Assembly: GCA_963703085.1 (NCBI GenBank)
Contig: OY969789.1
Coordinates: forward strand, 620,001 to 684,000
Length of the DNA: 64,000 nucleotides
DNA from: DATAEG01 sp963703085
GTDB taxonomy: Bacteria; Actinomycetota; Actinomycetes; Mycobacteriales; Jatrophihabitantaceae
Direction: 5' to 3'
Below the pieces are notes generated by a model. The model made no database searches. It saw only the letters and a program-made list of their open reading frames with translations, and was not told the origin of the DNA. The position numbers and the translations under genes are program-made. This document shows positions 17,458-26,663 of the stretch, piece by piece (within the stretch, counting starts at the first letter, position 1; the number at the start of each line of letters is the position of its first letter).

Positions 17458-18839
17458 GGCCCGGCGCCGAGCAGGGTGCGCGCTTCCCCTGCGGTGACGA
17501 CCGACCCGGTGATCAGCACGCCGGCGCCGCTCAGCAGCCCGTCGTCGCTCTCCTCGGCGAGCCGGATGCCGGTCTCGATCGCGTCGTCGAGACGGGGCTC
17601 CACAGTGACCCGGTCGGCACCGAACCGCTCCACCGCAAGAGCGGCGAGCTCGTCGGCCGGCATCGCCCGCGGCGAGCCGCTCTGGGTCACCACCACCTCG
17701 TCCACGGCCGGCTCCAACGCGGCGAGCAGGCCGCGCGCGTCCTTCTCGGCAAGCACGGCGACCACGGCGACCAGCCGGCGGAAGTCGAAGGCATCGCTGA
17801 GGGCGGCGACGGTAGCGGCCATCCCGTGCGGGTTGTGCGCGGCGTCGACGAGCACGGTGGGCGCAGAGCGGATGGCCTCGAGCCGTCCGGGCGAGCGAAC
17901 TGCCGCGAACGAGGCGCGCACCACCTCGGCGTCGATCGGGCCACTGGCCGCACCGGCCCCGAAGAACGCCTCCACCGCGGCGAGTGCGCATGCTGCGTTC
18001 TGCGCCTGGTGCGCGCCGTGGAGCGGCAGGTACACCTGATCATAGATACCGCCGAGGCCCTGCAGCGTCAGCAGTTGACCGCCGACGGCGACCTGCCGGT
18101 CGAGCACTCCGAACTCCGCGCCTTCGCGGGCAACGACGGCCTCCATCTCGGCGGCGGCCTTGAGCAGTTCGGTGGCCGCCTCGGCCGACTGTGCGGCGAG
18201 CACGGCGCGGGCGCCGCGCTTGATGATGCCGGCCTTCTCCGCGGCGATCTCGGCCACCGTGTCGCCGAGCACCTCGGTGTGGTCCAGGTCGACGGGCGTC
18301 ACCACTGCGACCTCGCCGTCCAACTGGTTGGTGACGTCCCACTTCCCACCGAGGCCGACCTCGATGACGCCGACGTCGACAGGGGCATCGGCGAAGACGG
18401 CGAAACCCAGTGCGGTGATGATTTCGAAGAAGGACAGCGGCGTGTCGAAGCGTTCGTCGACCAGGTCGATGTACGGCTTGAGTTCGTGGTACGCCTCGAC
18501 GAACCGCTCATCGCTGATCGGCCGGCCGTCCAGCACGATGCGCTCGGTGACACTGCTCAGGTGCGGGCTGGTGTAGCGCCCGGTGCGCAGCCCGAAGCCG
18601 CGCAGCAACTCGTCGATCATCCGGGCGGTCGAGGTCTTGCCGTTCGTCCCGGTGATGTGCACGGACCGGAAGGTGTGCTGCGGCTCGCCGAGCAACTCCA
18701 ACAGTGCCTCGAAGCGCTCGGTCGAGGGATCGACGCGGCCCTCTCCGCGGCGGTTGAAGATGTCGGCTTCGATCGCCAGCAGCTCGGCGGCTGTGGACGG
18801 GGAGGGCGCGGTCACGTCGGCCAAGTCTACGGACGGCAC
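17454..18839 (-). CDS. folC: Folylpolyglutamate synthase / dihydrofolate synthase
   Basis: 461 residues. It is a Mur-ligase-fold enzyme with P-loop HITGTNGKTSTARMIDELL, the folate-side segment TSPHLSSVTERI, and EVGLGGKWDVTNQLD, followed by LDHTEVLGDTVAEIAAEKAGIIK. The C-terminal domain has VLVDAAHNPHGM. It adds glutamate to dihydropteroate and folates. The start is a GTG; a second GTG nine codons in is possible. The adjacent valS-folC-DUF4233-ndk order is conserved in actinobacteria. Confidence 0.95.
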   Translation of the reverse strand: MPSVDLADVTAPSPSTAAELLAIEADIFNRRGEGRVDPSTERFEALLELLGEPQHTFRSVHITGTNGKTSTARMIDELLRGFGLRTGRYTSPHLSSVTERIVLDGRPISDERFVEAYHELKPYIDLVDERFDTPLSFFEIITALGFAVFADAPVDVGVIEVGLGGKWDVTNQLDGEVAVVTPVDLDHTEVLGDTVAEIAAEKAGIIKRGARAVLAAQSAEAATELLKAAAEMEAVVAREGAEFGVLDRQVAVGGQLLTLQGLGGIYDQVYLPLHGAHQAQNAACALAAVEAFFGAGAASGPIDAEVVRASFAAVRSPGRLEAIRSAPTVLVDAAHNPHGMAATVAALSDAFDFRRLVAVVAVLAEKDARGLLAALEPAVDEVVVTQSGSPRAMPADELAALAVERFGADRVTVEPRLDDAIETGIRLAEESDDGLLSGAGVLITGSVVTAGEARTLLGAGP

Positions 18840-18884
18840 CTACCCGGGCGAACCGCACGCCGACCGGCGCATCACCGCCGCGAG

Positions 18885-21500
18885 CTACTCGGGCAGGGCG
18901 GCCAGCGCGACGGTGATGCGGTTGAGATCTGCCTCGGCAGCGGCCAGTCGTGCGCGGGCCGACTCGACGACCTGCTCCGGTGCCTTCGCCAGGAACGACT
19001 CGGTCGACAATTTGCGGGTCACCTGGTCGCGCTCCTTCTGCGCTGCTGCCCTGGCGCGTTCCAGTCTGGCCCGCTCGGCCGGGACATCGATGGCCTCGGA
19101 CAGATCCATCACCACCCGCACGTTGCCCGCGGCGAGCAGTTCGGCGGGAGCGGCGAAATCGTCGGTGGCTGGGTCCAGCCGGAGCAGCGTGCGCACCGAC
19201 TGCTCAGCGGACGGGGCGAGCCCGTCGAAGCGCGCCGGCACTCGCTGCGACGGCTTCACCCCCTGATCGGAGCGGAATCTGCGCACCTCGGTGATGACAC
19301 TCTGCAACTGGCTGATCCGCGCCTCCGCGGCCTGATTCACCCGACCGGAGACTGGCGTGGGCCAGCTCGCGACGAGGATCGATTCACCGCCGGTCAGTTC
19401 CGTCCACAGCGCCTCGGTGACGAACGGGACCAGCGGATGCAGCAGCCGCAGCAGCGTGTCGAACACCTCGCCGAGAACCCGCCGGGTGCCCGCGGCAGCG
19501 GCCGGGTCGGCCAGTGACACCTTAGCCAATTCCACGTACCAGTCGAACACTTCGTCCCAGGCGAAGTGGTAGAGCAGATCGGCGATCTTGGCGAACTCGT
19601 ACTGCTCGTAGAGGGAGTCCACGTCGGCGATCACGCGCTGCAACCGGGAAAGGATCCACGCGTCGGCGTCGGTCAAGGAGGCTGGCAGCTCGCCGTTGGT
19701 GGTGGCCCCGTTGAGCAGAGCGAACCGGGTCGCATTCCACAACTTGTTGCAGAAGTTGCGGGCACCGACGACCCACTCCTCGTTGACGGCCTGATCAGCG
19801 CCCGGATTGGCCCCTTGCGCAAGAGACATCCGCACCGCGTCCGAACCGTAGGCGTCCATCCAGACCAGCGGGTCGACCGCATTGCCCTTGGACTTCGACA
19901 TCTTCTTGCCCGAGGCGTCGCGGATCAGCCCGTGCAAGACGATGGTGGGGAACGGCGGTTGCTCGGTCTCGTAGATCCCGAACAACATCATCCGGACGAC
20001 CCAGAAGAACAAGATGTCGTAGCCGGTGATCACCACGCTGGTCGGGTAGTAGCGGCGCAGCTCCGCGGTGTCCGCGGGCCAGCCAAGAGTGGAGAAGGGC
20101 CAGAGGCCGGACGAGAACCAGGTGTCCAGCACGTCCTCGTCTTGGCGCCATCCCGCCGGCGGCTCCTCGCCCGGACCGACGCAGACCTGCTCCCTGCCGT
20201 CGGGTGAGTACCACACCGGAATGCGGTGGCCCCACCACAGCTGCCGGCTGATGCACCAGTCGTGCAGGTTGTCCACCCAGCTGAAATAGCGCGGACCCAT
20301 GGATGCCGGCACCAACTGCACCCGGCCGTCGCGCACAGCGTCGGCAGCCGATCTGGCCAGCGACTCCACCTTGACGAACCACTGCAGCGACAGCCGCGGT
20401 TCGATCACGTCGTCGCTGCGCGAGCAGTGCCCGACCGAGTGCAGGTAGGGCCGTTTCTCCGCGACGATGCGGCCCTCTTCACGCAGCGCCTGCACCACCG
20501 CGATGCGCGCCTCGAACCGGTCCATGCCTTCGAACGGGCCGTGCACCGTCACTCTGGCCAACTCGTCGAGCACGGTGAGGGCGGGCAAGTTGTGCCGCCG
20601 GCCGATCTCGAAGTCGTTCGGATCGTGGGCGGGGGTGACCTTCACCGCGCCGGTACCGAACGCGGGGTCCACATGCGCGTCGGCGACGATGGGGATGCGC
20701 CGGTTGGTCAGCGGCAGCGCCACGTCGCGGCCGATGAGGTGCCGATACCGCTCGTCGTCAGGGTGCACCGCCACGGCAGTGTCACCGAGCATCGTCTCGG
20801 CCCGGGTGGTGGCCACCACCACAGCGTCGTCGCCGTCGCCGTAGCGGATGGAGATCAGTTCACCCTCGTCGTCGGAGTGGTCCACCTCGATGTCGGAGAT
20901 GGCGGTGTGGCAGCCCGGACACCAGTTGACGATTCGCTCGGCGCGGTAGATCAACCCGTCGTCGTACATGTGCTTGAACGAGGTCTGCACTGCGGCGGAC
21001 AGGCCCTCGTCCATGGTGAAGCGCTCGCGGCTCCAGTCGACGCTGTCCCCGAGCCGGCGCATCTGACCCTGGATCCGCCCGCCGTAACTGCGCGTCCACT
21101 CCCAGACCCGCTCGATGAATTCCTCACGGGAGTACTCGCGCTTGCTCTTGCCTTCCTTCTCCGCAAGGTCGCGTTCGACCAGCGCTTCGGTGGCGATCGC
21201 GGCATGATCGGTGCCCGGCAACCAGAGCACGTCGAAACCCTGCATACGTTTGCGCCGGCTGACCGCGTCCATCATCGTCTGCTCGAGGGCATGACCCAGA
21301 TGCAGCACTCCGGTCACGTTCGGTGGCGGAATGACGAGGGAGAACGGGGGCTTGGTGGAGGTCGGGTCTGCGGTGAAGTAACCGCCGTCCTCCCACTTCT
21401 GACACAGCGGGCCCTCTACCTCACGCGGCTGATACTGGGTCGGCAGCGAGGTGGTCGGCGCGGGGTCTGCCTGCTCGGCAGCCGCGGTGTCAGCAGTCAC
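18885..21500 (-). CDS. valS: Valyl-tRNA synthetase
   Basis: 871 residues, GTG start. It is a class I synthetase with the HIGH-type motif HLGH at residues 67-70 (in PPPNVTGVLHLGHAL) and KMSKS at 533-537. The editing domain carries TTRAETMLGDTAVAVHPDD. The C-terminus is a leucine/arginine-rich coiled coil (PAERARLERARAAAQKERDQ), as in other ValS proteins. It charges tRNA-Val. In Streptomyces the neighbour upstream is clpX; here accessory genes begin 41 bases upstream. Confidence 0.97.
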   Translation of the reverse strand: MTADTAAAEQADPAPTTSLPTQYQPREVEGPLCQKWEDGGYFTADPTSTKPPFSLVIPPPNVTGVLHLGHALEQTMMDAVSRRKRMQGFDVLWLPGTDHAAIATEALVERDLAEKEGKSKREYSREEFIERVWEWTRSYGGRIQGQMRRLGDSVDWSRERFTMDEGLSAAVQTSFKHMYDDGLIYRAERIVNWCPGCHTAISDIEVDHSDDEGELISIRYGDGDDAVVVATTRAETMLGDTAVAVHPDDERYRHLIGRDVALPLTNRRIPIVADAHVDPAFGTGAVKVTPAHDPNDFEIGRRHNLPALTVLDELARVTVHGPFEGMDRFEARIAVVQALREEGRIVAEKRPYLHSVGHCSRSDDVIEPRLSLQWFVKVESLARSAADAVRDGRVQLVPASMGPRYFSWVDNLHDWCISRQLWWGHRIPVWYSPDGREQVCVGPGEEPPAGWRQDEDVLDTWFSSGLWPFSTLGWPADTAELRRYYPTSVVITGYDILFFWVVRMMLFGIYETEQPPFPTIVLHGLIRDASGKKMSKSKGNAVDPLVWMDAYGSDAVRMSLAQGANPGADQAVNEEWVVGARNFCNKLWNATRFALLNGATTNGELPASLTDADAWILSRLQRVIADVDSLYEQYEFAKIADLLYHFAWDEVFDWYVELAKVSLADPAAAAGTRRVLGEVFDTLLRLLHPLVPFVTEALWTELTGGESILVASWPTPVSGRVNQAAEARISQLQSVITEVRRFRSDQGVKPSQRVPARFDGLAPSAEQSVRTLLRLDPATDDFAAPAELLAAGNVRVVMDLSEAIDVPAERARLERARAAAQKERDQVTRKLSTESFLAKAPEQVVESARARLAAAEADLNRITVALAALPE

Positions 21501-21541
21501 GCGTCGATTCTACGGAGCGCTCCGGTGCTGATTTGCCGCAG
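21501..21541 (-). promoter_or_regulatory. Short valS promoter region, probable leaderless start
   Basis: Only 41 bases separate valS from the DUF4097 gene. A TAGAAT hexamer (complement of 21507-21512) lies six bases before the GTG start, the spacing expected of a leaderless actinobacterial transcript. A small GGAGCGCTCC palindrome is just upstream. No good -35 was seen. Confidence 0.4.
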
Positions 21542-22315
21542 CTACGCCGCCTCGACGGTGACCGAGCCGTTGACCGAGTGGGCCCGAACGCGGTGGGTGC
21601 TGGCAACATCGACCGGGACACTGACCGTTCGATCGCCGTTCACCGTGTCCGCGTCGACCGAATACGACTCACCTGCCGGCAGCCGGACGGTGACTTCCCC
21701 GTTGGTGGTGCTCGCATCGACGGTGAGCGGCGCATCGATGAACGTCAGCCGCACCTGGCCGTTCGTCGTGGACGCGGCCACCGACGTGGACCGCAGACCA
21801 GTGCACTGCACGCTGCCGTTCGTCGATCGCAGATCGAGTGGACCGAGGGCATCGTCGACCCGCACGCCGCCGTTCGTGCTGTGCAGCTGCAGGGAGCCGG
21901 TCAGGCCGGCAGCGGTGATGGAACCGTTGTCGTCGTGCACGGCAACCGCTGTCGACGTAGGCACCGACAGCTGCAGGTGCAGCCGGCAGCGCCGCACCAG
22001 GCTGGACTCGCATTCCGAGGCCACCGTCAGGCCCCCGGCGGTGCTCCGCAGCCGGATGCTGGGCGCCTTGCTGGTGTAGCTGCCCGACCCGGTGAGGTGA
22101 ATCTGACCGTCGGAGCTGCGGCTGAGCGTGACAGCGGTGTTGGCGGCCTGCACGTTCAGCGACGCCGGCGCCACGGTGGACTTCGAGTAGGCATAGTGCT
22201 GGCTGGCCTGCAGTACGGCAACGGTGACATATCCGCCGGCGACCAGCAGAGGGACGAGGATCGTCAGTCCGATTCCCAGCACGAGCCGGCGGCTCGCGCT
22301 CAGCTGTTGTCGCAT
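21542..22315 (-). CDS. DUF4097-type beta-repeat protein with N-terminal membrane anchor
   Basis: 257 residues from the ATG at 22315, whose first base is the last base of the response-regulator stop (TGATG). One membrane anchor (RLVLGIGLTILVPLLVAGGYVTV) is followed by an extracytoplasmic beta-rich region. Its repeated short motif NGSI/NGGV/NGSV/NGQV/NGEV/NGSV recurs about every 19-24 residues, as in DUF4097 adhesin-like right-handed beta-helices. These proteins often accompany two-component systems; the role is unknown. Confidence 0.8.
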   Translation of the reverse strand: MRQQLSASRRLVLGIGLTILVPLLVAGGYVTVAVLQASQHYAYSKSTVAPASLNVQAANTAVTLSRSSDGQIHLTGSGSYTSKAPSIRLRSTAGGLTVASECESSLVRRCRLHLQLSVPTSTAVAVHDDNGSITAAGLTGSLQLHSTNGGVRVDDALGPLDLRSTNGSVQCTGLRSTSVAASTTNGQVRLTFIDAPLTVDASTTNGEVTVRLPAGESYSVDADTVNGDRTVSVPVDVASTHRVRAHSVNGSVTVEAA

Positions 22316-22984
22316 CAGGCGCCCAGGTAGCGCAGCACGGCAAGGACCCGGCGATGCTCGCCCTCGTCGGGGGCGAGATCCAGCTTGGTGAAGATGCTCC
22401 GGATGTGTTTCTCCACCGCGCCATCTCCGACGACCAATTGCTGCGCGATGCCGGCGTTGGATCGACCCTCGGCCATCGCCTGCAGCACTTCCTTTCTCCC
22501 GCGGGCTGAGCCTGCTCAACGGGTCGACGTGCCTGCTGCGGGCCAGCAGTTGCGACACCACGTCGGGATCGAACGCGGCACCGCCCTCGGCCACCCGGCG
22601 GACCGCCTCGGCGAACTGCCGCACATCGGCGACGCGATCCTTCAGCAGATACCCCACACCCTCGGATCGACCGGCGAGCAGTTCGGAGGCATACCGCTCC
22701 TCGACGTACTGGGAGAGCACAAGTACGCCGACGTCCGGCCACCGATTGCGGATCACCAGCGCCGCGCGCAGACCTTCGTCCAGAAAGGTCGGCGGCATCC
22801 GCACGTCGACCACGCATACATCAGGTTGGTGTTCGGCAACCGCCTTCAGCAGCGCGTCGCCGTCGCCGACGTCGGCGACCACCTGGAATCCGCGCTCAGT
22901 GAGCAATCGCAGGACGCCGGCGCGCAGCAGCACCGAGTCCTCGGCGATGACGCACCGCAGCACTCGCTCGTCGGCTACCGGCAT
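22315..22984 (-). pseudogene. LuxR-family response regulator broken by a +1 frameshift
   Basis: The receiver domain is intact: acidic pair Glu15/Asp16, phospho-acceptor Asp60 in VCVVDVRMPP, and later LLKDRVADVRQF. The frame is lost in the run complementary to 22491-22498, where GAGAAAGGAAG should read GAGAAGGAAG (one extra A). After removing it, the DNA-binding domain continues as SPREKEVLQAMAEGRSN, then IAQQLVVGDGAVEKHIRSIF, and stops at 22315 in TGATG. The unrepaired frame runs on into the DUF4097 gene instead. The ATG at 22984 overlaps the kinase end by 10 bases. Either a real inactivation or a sequencing/assembly error. Confidence 0.88.
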
Positions 22985-24273
22985 GGCAGATCGGCCTCGA
23001 TCGTGGTGGGTCCACCGTCCGGGCTGACCACTCGGACAGTGCCGTCGATGCCGGCGACCCGGTCGACCAGACCGCGCAGGCCCGAGCCGCGAGCCGGATC
23101 GGCACCGCCGATTCCGTCGTCGATGATCCGCAGGTGGAGCACGTCGTCCTCTCGGTGCGCGGTGATGGCAGCCCGGGTGGCCCGGGCGTGCTTGGCGATA
23201 TTGGTGAGCGATTCGGTGCAGACGAAATAGGCGATCGCTTCGACGGTCGCGCTCGGCCGCGGCTCGGCGTGCACGTCCACGCTGACCGGAAATGGTGCCC
23301 GGGCAGCGACCGAGGACAGGGCGGCGTCGAGTCCGCGGTCGGTGAGCACCGGCGGGTGCAGGCCCCGCGTGAGATTGCGCAGCTCGGTGATTGCCTGCTT
23401 CGCCTCGCTGTGCGCATCGTCGAGCATGGCCACGGTATCCGCGTCGAAGTCGTCGGGCAGTCGCTCGCGGGCGCGGCCAAGGGTCATCGCCAACGAGACG
23501 AGCCGTTGCTGCGCACCGTCGTGCAGATCGCGTTCGATGCGGCGCCGCTCCTCGTCCCCCGCATCCACCACCTGACGTCGGGTGCGCTCCAGTTCACCCA
23601 CGCGGCGGGCAAGGGCCTGCTTCGCAGACTGTCCGAGCATCGTCCGGGCCAGGAGCGAGTCGAAGGCCGCCAGGGCGCGGATTATCTGCGGGGAGATCAG
23701 CACCAGGAACACGACCGCGATCGCGCAGTAGATCCAGGCGTCGCGCTCCACCTGCGGCGCTACTGCGCCCAAACCGAAATGCCGGCCGTTGTCGCCGAGA
23801 TGTACGTAGGCGGGAAGCAGCGCGATCGCCGGAGGGACCGACCAGGCGAGCAGCACACCGGCCAGGTTTATCCCGCCCAGCGGGACCATCACCACGAAGT
23901 AGCCCAGCCGTCGCCAGACGGCTCGGCTGACCAGCAGCCGGCGCACGTCGATACGCGCGACGCCGACCCGCTGCGGGAGGGGTGCGCTCGCTGTGAAGGT
24001 CCCGAACGTGATGGCGTGACGGCGCAGCTCAGCGCGACTGAGCCTGCCGATGCCTGCCGCGAAGACCGCGAACAGCGGCACCCCGAGCAGGGCTAGCGGA
24101 ATGCTGACCAGGATGCCGAGCAACAGCAGGAACGTCAGGCCGCCGAAGAACACCGCCGCCAGGGTGTCGACCGCAAGGTGAATGGTGGCCAACCAGAGAT
24201 AGGGCGAGAACAACGCGCGCACCGAGTTGGCCGGGATGAGGGCAGCCGGCAGCCGTGCGGTGCTGCTCGACAC
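22975..24273 (-). CDS. Sensor histidine kinase (HisKA_3, NarL/DesK type)
   Basis: 432 residues from the GTG at 24273, which has an ideal GGAGGAGG six bases upstream; an ATG 13 codons earlier lacks this. Membrane segments cover roughly residues 25-80 and 125-215. The dimerisation box is DEERRRIERDLHDGAQQRL, with phospho-acceptor His251. The HATPase domain ends in DDGIGGADPARGSGLRGLVDRV. It would phosphorylate the neighbouring LuxR regulator, which is frameshifted in this sequence, so the pathway may be uncoupled. Confidence 0.92.
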   Translation of the reverse strand: MSSSTARLPAALIPANSVRALFSPYLWLATIHLAVDTLAAVFFGGLTFLLLLGILVSIPLALLGVPLFAVFAAGIGRLSRAELRRHAITFGTFTASAPLPQRVGVARIDVRRLLVSRAVWRRLGYFVVMVPLGGINLAGVLLAWSVPPAIALLPAYVHLGDNGRHFGLGAVAPQVERDAWIYCAIAVVFLVLISPQIIRALAAFDSLLARTMLGQSAKQALARRVGELERTRRQVVDAGDEERRRIERDLHDGAQQRLVSLAMTLGRARERLPDDFDADTVAMLDDAHSEAKQAITELRNLTRGLHPPVLTDRGLDAALSSVAARAPFPVSVDVHAEPRPSATVEAIAYFVCTESLTNIAKHARATRAAITAHREDDVLHLRIIDDGIGGADPARGSGLRGLVDRVAGIDGTVRVVSPDGGPTTIEADLPCR

Positions 24274-24358
24274 GCCCTGCCTCCTCCGGAAACCTCGACC
24301 GACGTACCCCACGCTATCCGCGCGCGGGACGGTCCCGGAACCCGGCGATCCCCCTAGT

Positions 24359-24383
24359 CGACCGGGGGGTTATCCCCCCGTCG
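24359..24383. promoter_or_regulatory. GGGGGG-TTAT-CCCCCC hairpin in a divergent spacer
   Basis: A six-pair G/C stem (24364-24369 with 24374-24379) with a TTAT loop is extended by CGAC/GTCG arms across a one-base bulge. It sits between the kinase (left) and the methyltransferase (right), 11 bases before the latter's GTG. It could be an operator or a hairpin affecting translation of the methyltransferase mRNA. Confidence 0.35.
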
Positions 24384-24393
24384 GATTGGGTGG

Positions 24394-25266
24394 GTGAAAC
24401 CACCGACAGCGGACCTTGACTCGGCGATCCTGGAGTACGTGCAACTGCCGAGAGCTCAGGACCCCGCAACGATGCCCGAACGACCGCTCGGACCGCGTGA
24501 CCGGCGCACCTGGCCGGTGCCGTCGATCACGACGCCATGGCCGGTGCGCTGGGTCGGTTTCGCCGCCGGGATTGCCACCGCCATCGCGGTGGCGCGGAAG
24601 GTCGCCCGGCACGTCCGGTTCCGGCACTCGGGACGTCGGATCCCGGACCTCGCGCCGCCGTTGCTTTCGGCCCGTCGGCTGCGGGCAGTGCTCGAACCGG
24701 CCCGTCACGAGCAAATCCTCGAGCTCGGCCCGGGAACCGGCGTGCAGTCGATGCACGTCGCGTCGCGGTTGACCTCCGGTGGGCTCACCGTCGCGGGCCT
24801 GCAACAACACAGGCTCGCCCACCTCCAGCGCCGGGCCGCCGCCCGCGGCGTGCCGTTGTGCACCGTATTGGCCGACCCGACCCGGCTCCCGTTCGACGAC
24901 TCAACCTTCGACGCCGGTTACCTGGTGACGACCCTGGTCCAGCTACCTGATCGGCCCGCTGCGCTGAGCGAGTTACGGCGCGTCGTGCGACCAGGCGGCA
25001 GGTTGATCGTCGGCGAGTTCGCTGAGGGTCAGCATGTCCCGCTGGGCAAGCTGGTGAGAATGGCCAACCGCGAGGGCCTCCGGTACGTGCGACACGTCGG
25101 AGACCCCCTCGCCTACTGCGCCGAGTTCACCACCGGCCGCGACGCTCCCGCACCTCGCGATCAGAAGGGCGGCGGGTCGGGATCAGCGGTTGACTCGGCC
25201 GGACCGGCAGGCCGGGCCGGCTCGGGCTCGACGGTGGTGGGTAGCGGACTTGGTTTGGTGCGGTAG
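24394..25266 (+). CDS. Class I SAM-dependent methyltransferase, 3' end fused to antisense of an HNH relic
   Basis: 290 residues from the GTG at 24394; an ATG at 24472 is an alternative, and neither has a strong ribosome binding site. A hydrophobic segment (WVGFAAGIATAIAVA) precedes the Rossmann fold. The SAM-binding motif is ILELGPGTGVQSMHVA, followed by LADPTRLPFDDSTFDAGYL and LRRVVRPGGRLIVGEF. The sequence resembles phospholipid or UbiE-like methyltransferases. The last 35 codons overlap the 3' end of the decayed DUF222/HNH gene on the other strand and are Gly/Ser-rich. The original C-terminus was therefore probably replaced. Confidence 0.78.
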   Translation: MKPPTADLDSAILEYVQLPRAQDPATMPERPLGPRDRRTWPVPSITTPWPVRWVGFAAGIATAIAVARKVARHVRFRHSGRRIPDLAPPLLSARRLRAVLEPARHEQILELGPGTGVQSMHVASRLTSGGLTVAGLQQHRLAHLQRRAAARGVPLCTVLADPTRLPFDDSTFDAGYLVTTLVQLPDRPAALSELRRVVRPGGRLIVGEFAEGQHVPLGKLVRMANREGLRYVRHVGDPLAYCAEFTTGRDAPAPRDQKGGGSGSAVDSAGPAGRAGSGSTVVGSGLGLVR

Positions 25267-26532
25267 GTGTGGCCGGTGGGGCTGGTCCAGACGGTGGATC
25301 CGTCGGGTTGTCGTTGCGGTTGCCAGTGGGTGAGGTGTTTGCAGCGGTGATGCCGCCGACATCAGCGGGTGCAGGTTGCCTGTGGCAGGTGGGTCCGCCG
25401 TCTTTGGCTGCCTTCAGGTGGTCGAGGTCGCAGGCGACGGCGGGGCGGGTGCAGGAGGCGAAGGTGCAGGTCTGGTCGCGGGCGATGATGAACGCCGCTA
25501 ACCGCGCCGGCGGCCGATACGTCCTACTGCCGTAGTCCAGTAGCCGGCCGTGGTCGTCGGTGAGCAACCGCCGCCAGGTGCCGGTGTCGTCTTTCGCGAT
25601 GCGCCGGGCCATGGCCGCGGGGATCGGGCCGTACCCGGCCAACTCACCCGGTTGCTCATCCAGGCCGAGCAGGGTGGAGGCGGCGACGGTGAGCTGCACC
25701 GCCGGCCGCGCCCCATGCCGCCGCGTCAGGGCGGGGTCGGCCAGGGCGGAGTCGGCCAGGGTGACCAACGCATCCGCCCGACGCTGATCCGCCGACCGGC
25801 TATCACCGCCGTCGCCGAAGATGGTCTCGGCGGCGATCGCGTCGATCGCGGTCAGCACCGTCGCCGCGCCGTCGGCCGGGAGGTAGGCCCAGAGCTGGGC
25901 CATGCCGTGCAGGTCGGGGGTGAGCACCACCCGCCGCTGCTCCACCGCATCGGCATGCCGCTCCTGCTCCCCGGCCGGATCCAGGAGCCAGTACGGCCCG
26001 GGTGACCGATGCCCGGAACTGGCTGACCGTCTGCTCCGCGCCCTTGTCGAGCACCCGCTCCTCGACCGCCCGGGCCACGTCCTGATTGAGGGGCATGACG
26101 GCGGAGGCGAGTAGCTCGGCGTGCCGCGCGGTGATGTCCCCGGCCCGCAACGCCGCCAGCGTCTTCCGCAGCGTGGTGGTGAGCAGCTCCGCGCGGTGCA
26201 CCTGGGTGGCGGCGGTGGCCGGGGCGATGCGCAGGACCGCGGCGATCTCCTGGATCGACCACTTGTCATTGCTCGGATCATCTCGGGAGATCGCTGCGAG
26301 TAGCTCGATCTGCCGAGCCGCGTCGAACCCGGCCTGCCGGCGCAACACCACCAGCAGATCCACCCGACCGATATCCGACAGACTCGAGAGGTTCGCGAAC
26401 TGGGCGGCGTGCACCGAATCCGGGGTCGGGCGCCAGCTCCGCCAGGGCGGCGATTGAGTCGTCGGGGAGGGTCAGCACGTCGACCGGCGACGGCACATAC
26501 CCCTCGCTATCGCCGTGCTCCCCGTTCTTCAT
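25161..26532 (-). pseudogene. DUF222/HNH endonuclease (REP13E12-like), multiply frameshifted
   Basis: The reading frame is recoverable only by switching frame four times. MKNGEHGDSEG...LAELAPDP changes near 26421 to DSVHAAQFANLSSLSDIGRVD...SVTRAVLA. It changes near 25985 to LDPAGEQERHADAVEQ...CTFASCTRPAVACDLDH...GPTCH. It changes near 25383 and again near 25360 to recover CRRHHRCKHLTHWQ and the C-terminal SPTGHTYRTK, ending at 25161. All four are single extra bases. The restored product (about 455 residues) is a DUF222 domain plus an HNH nuclease with its zinc cysteines. This family is multicopy in actinobacteria. Its 3' end overlaps the methyltransferase. Confidence 0.87.
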
Positions 26533-26663
26533 GACCCAATTCTAGGTCGAGGCAGTGACATTTTCGGGCTATCCACAGACCCAATCTCGAAGAGTTTTCC
26601 CTTACCGGATAAGGCGAAACGCGAGCCACACAGCGTAACCAGACAACCGCAGGACCGAAGCGA
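26533..26663. other. Intergenic spacer downstream of the chelatase gene
   Basis: About 130 bases of relatively AT-rich sequence, with no gene found. It leads into the 70-bp-period repeat at 26664. The lower GC supports the idea of an insertion boundary between the HNH relic and the sulfur operon. Confidence 0.3.

Noticed and set aside
17283..19517. Long plus-strand open frame across folC and valS
   Set aside because: It spans two genes in antisense and has no conserved motif.
20226..22079. Long plus-strand open frame opposite valS and the DUF4097 gene
   Set aside because: It is antisense to well-supported genes, has Arg/His/Gln-rich composition typical of reading GC-rich DNA in the wrong frame, and shows no domain.
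25161..26532. Insertion sequence
   Set aside because: No transposase motif, terminal inverted repeats or target-site duplication were seen; the relic is a DUF222/HNH gene.
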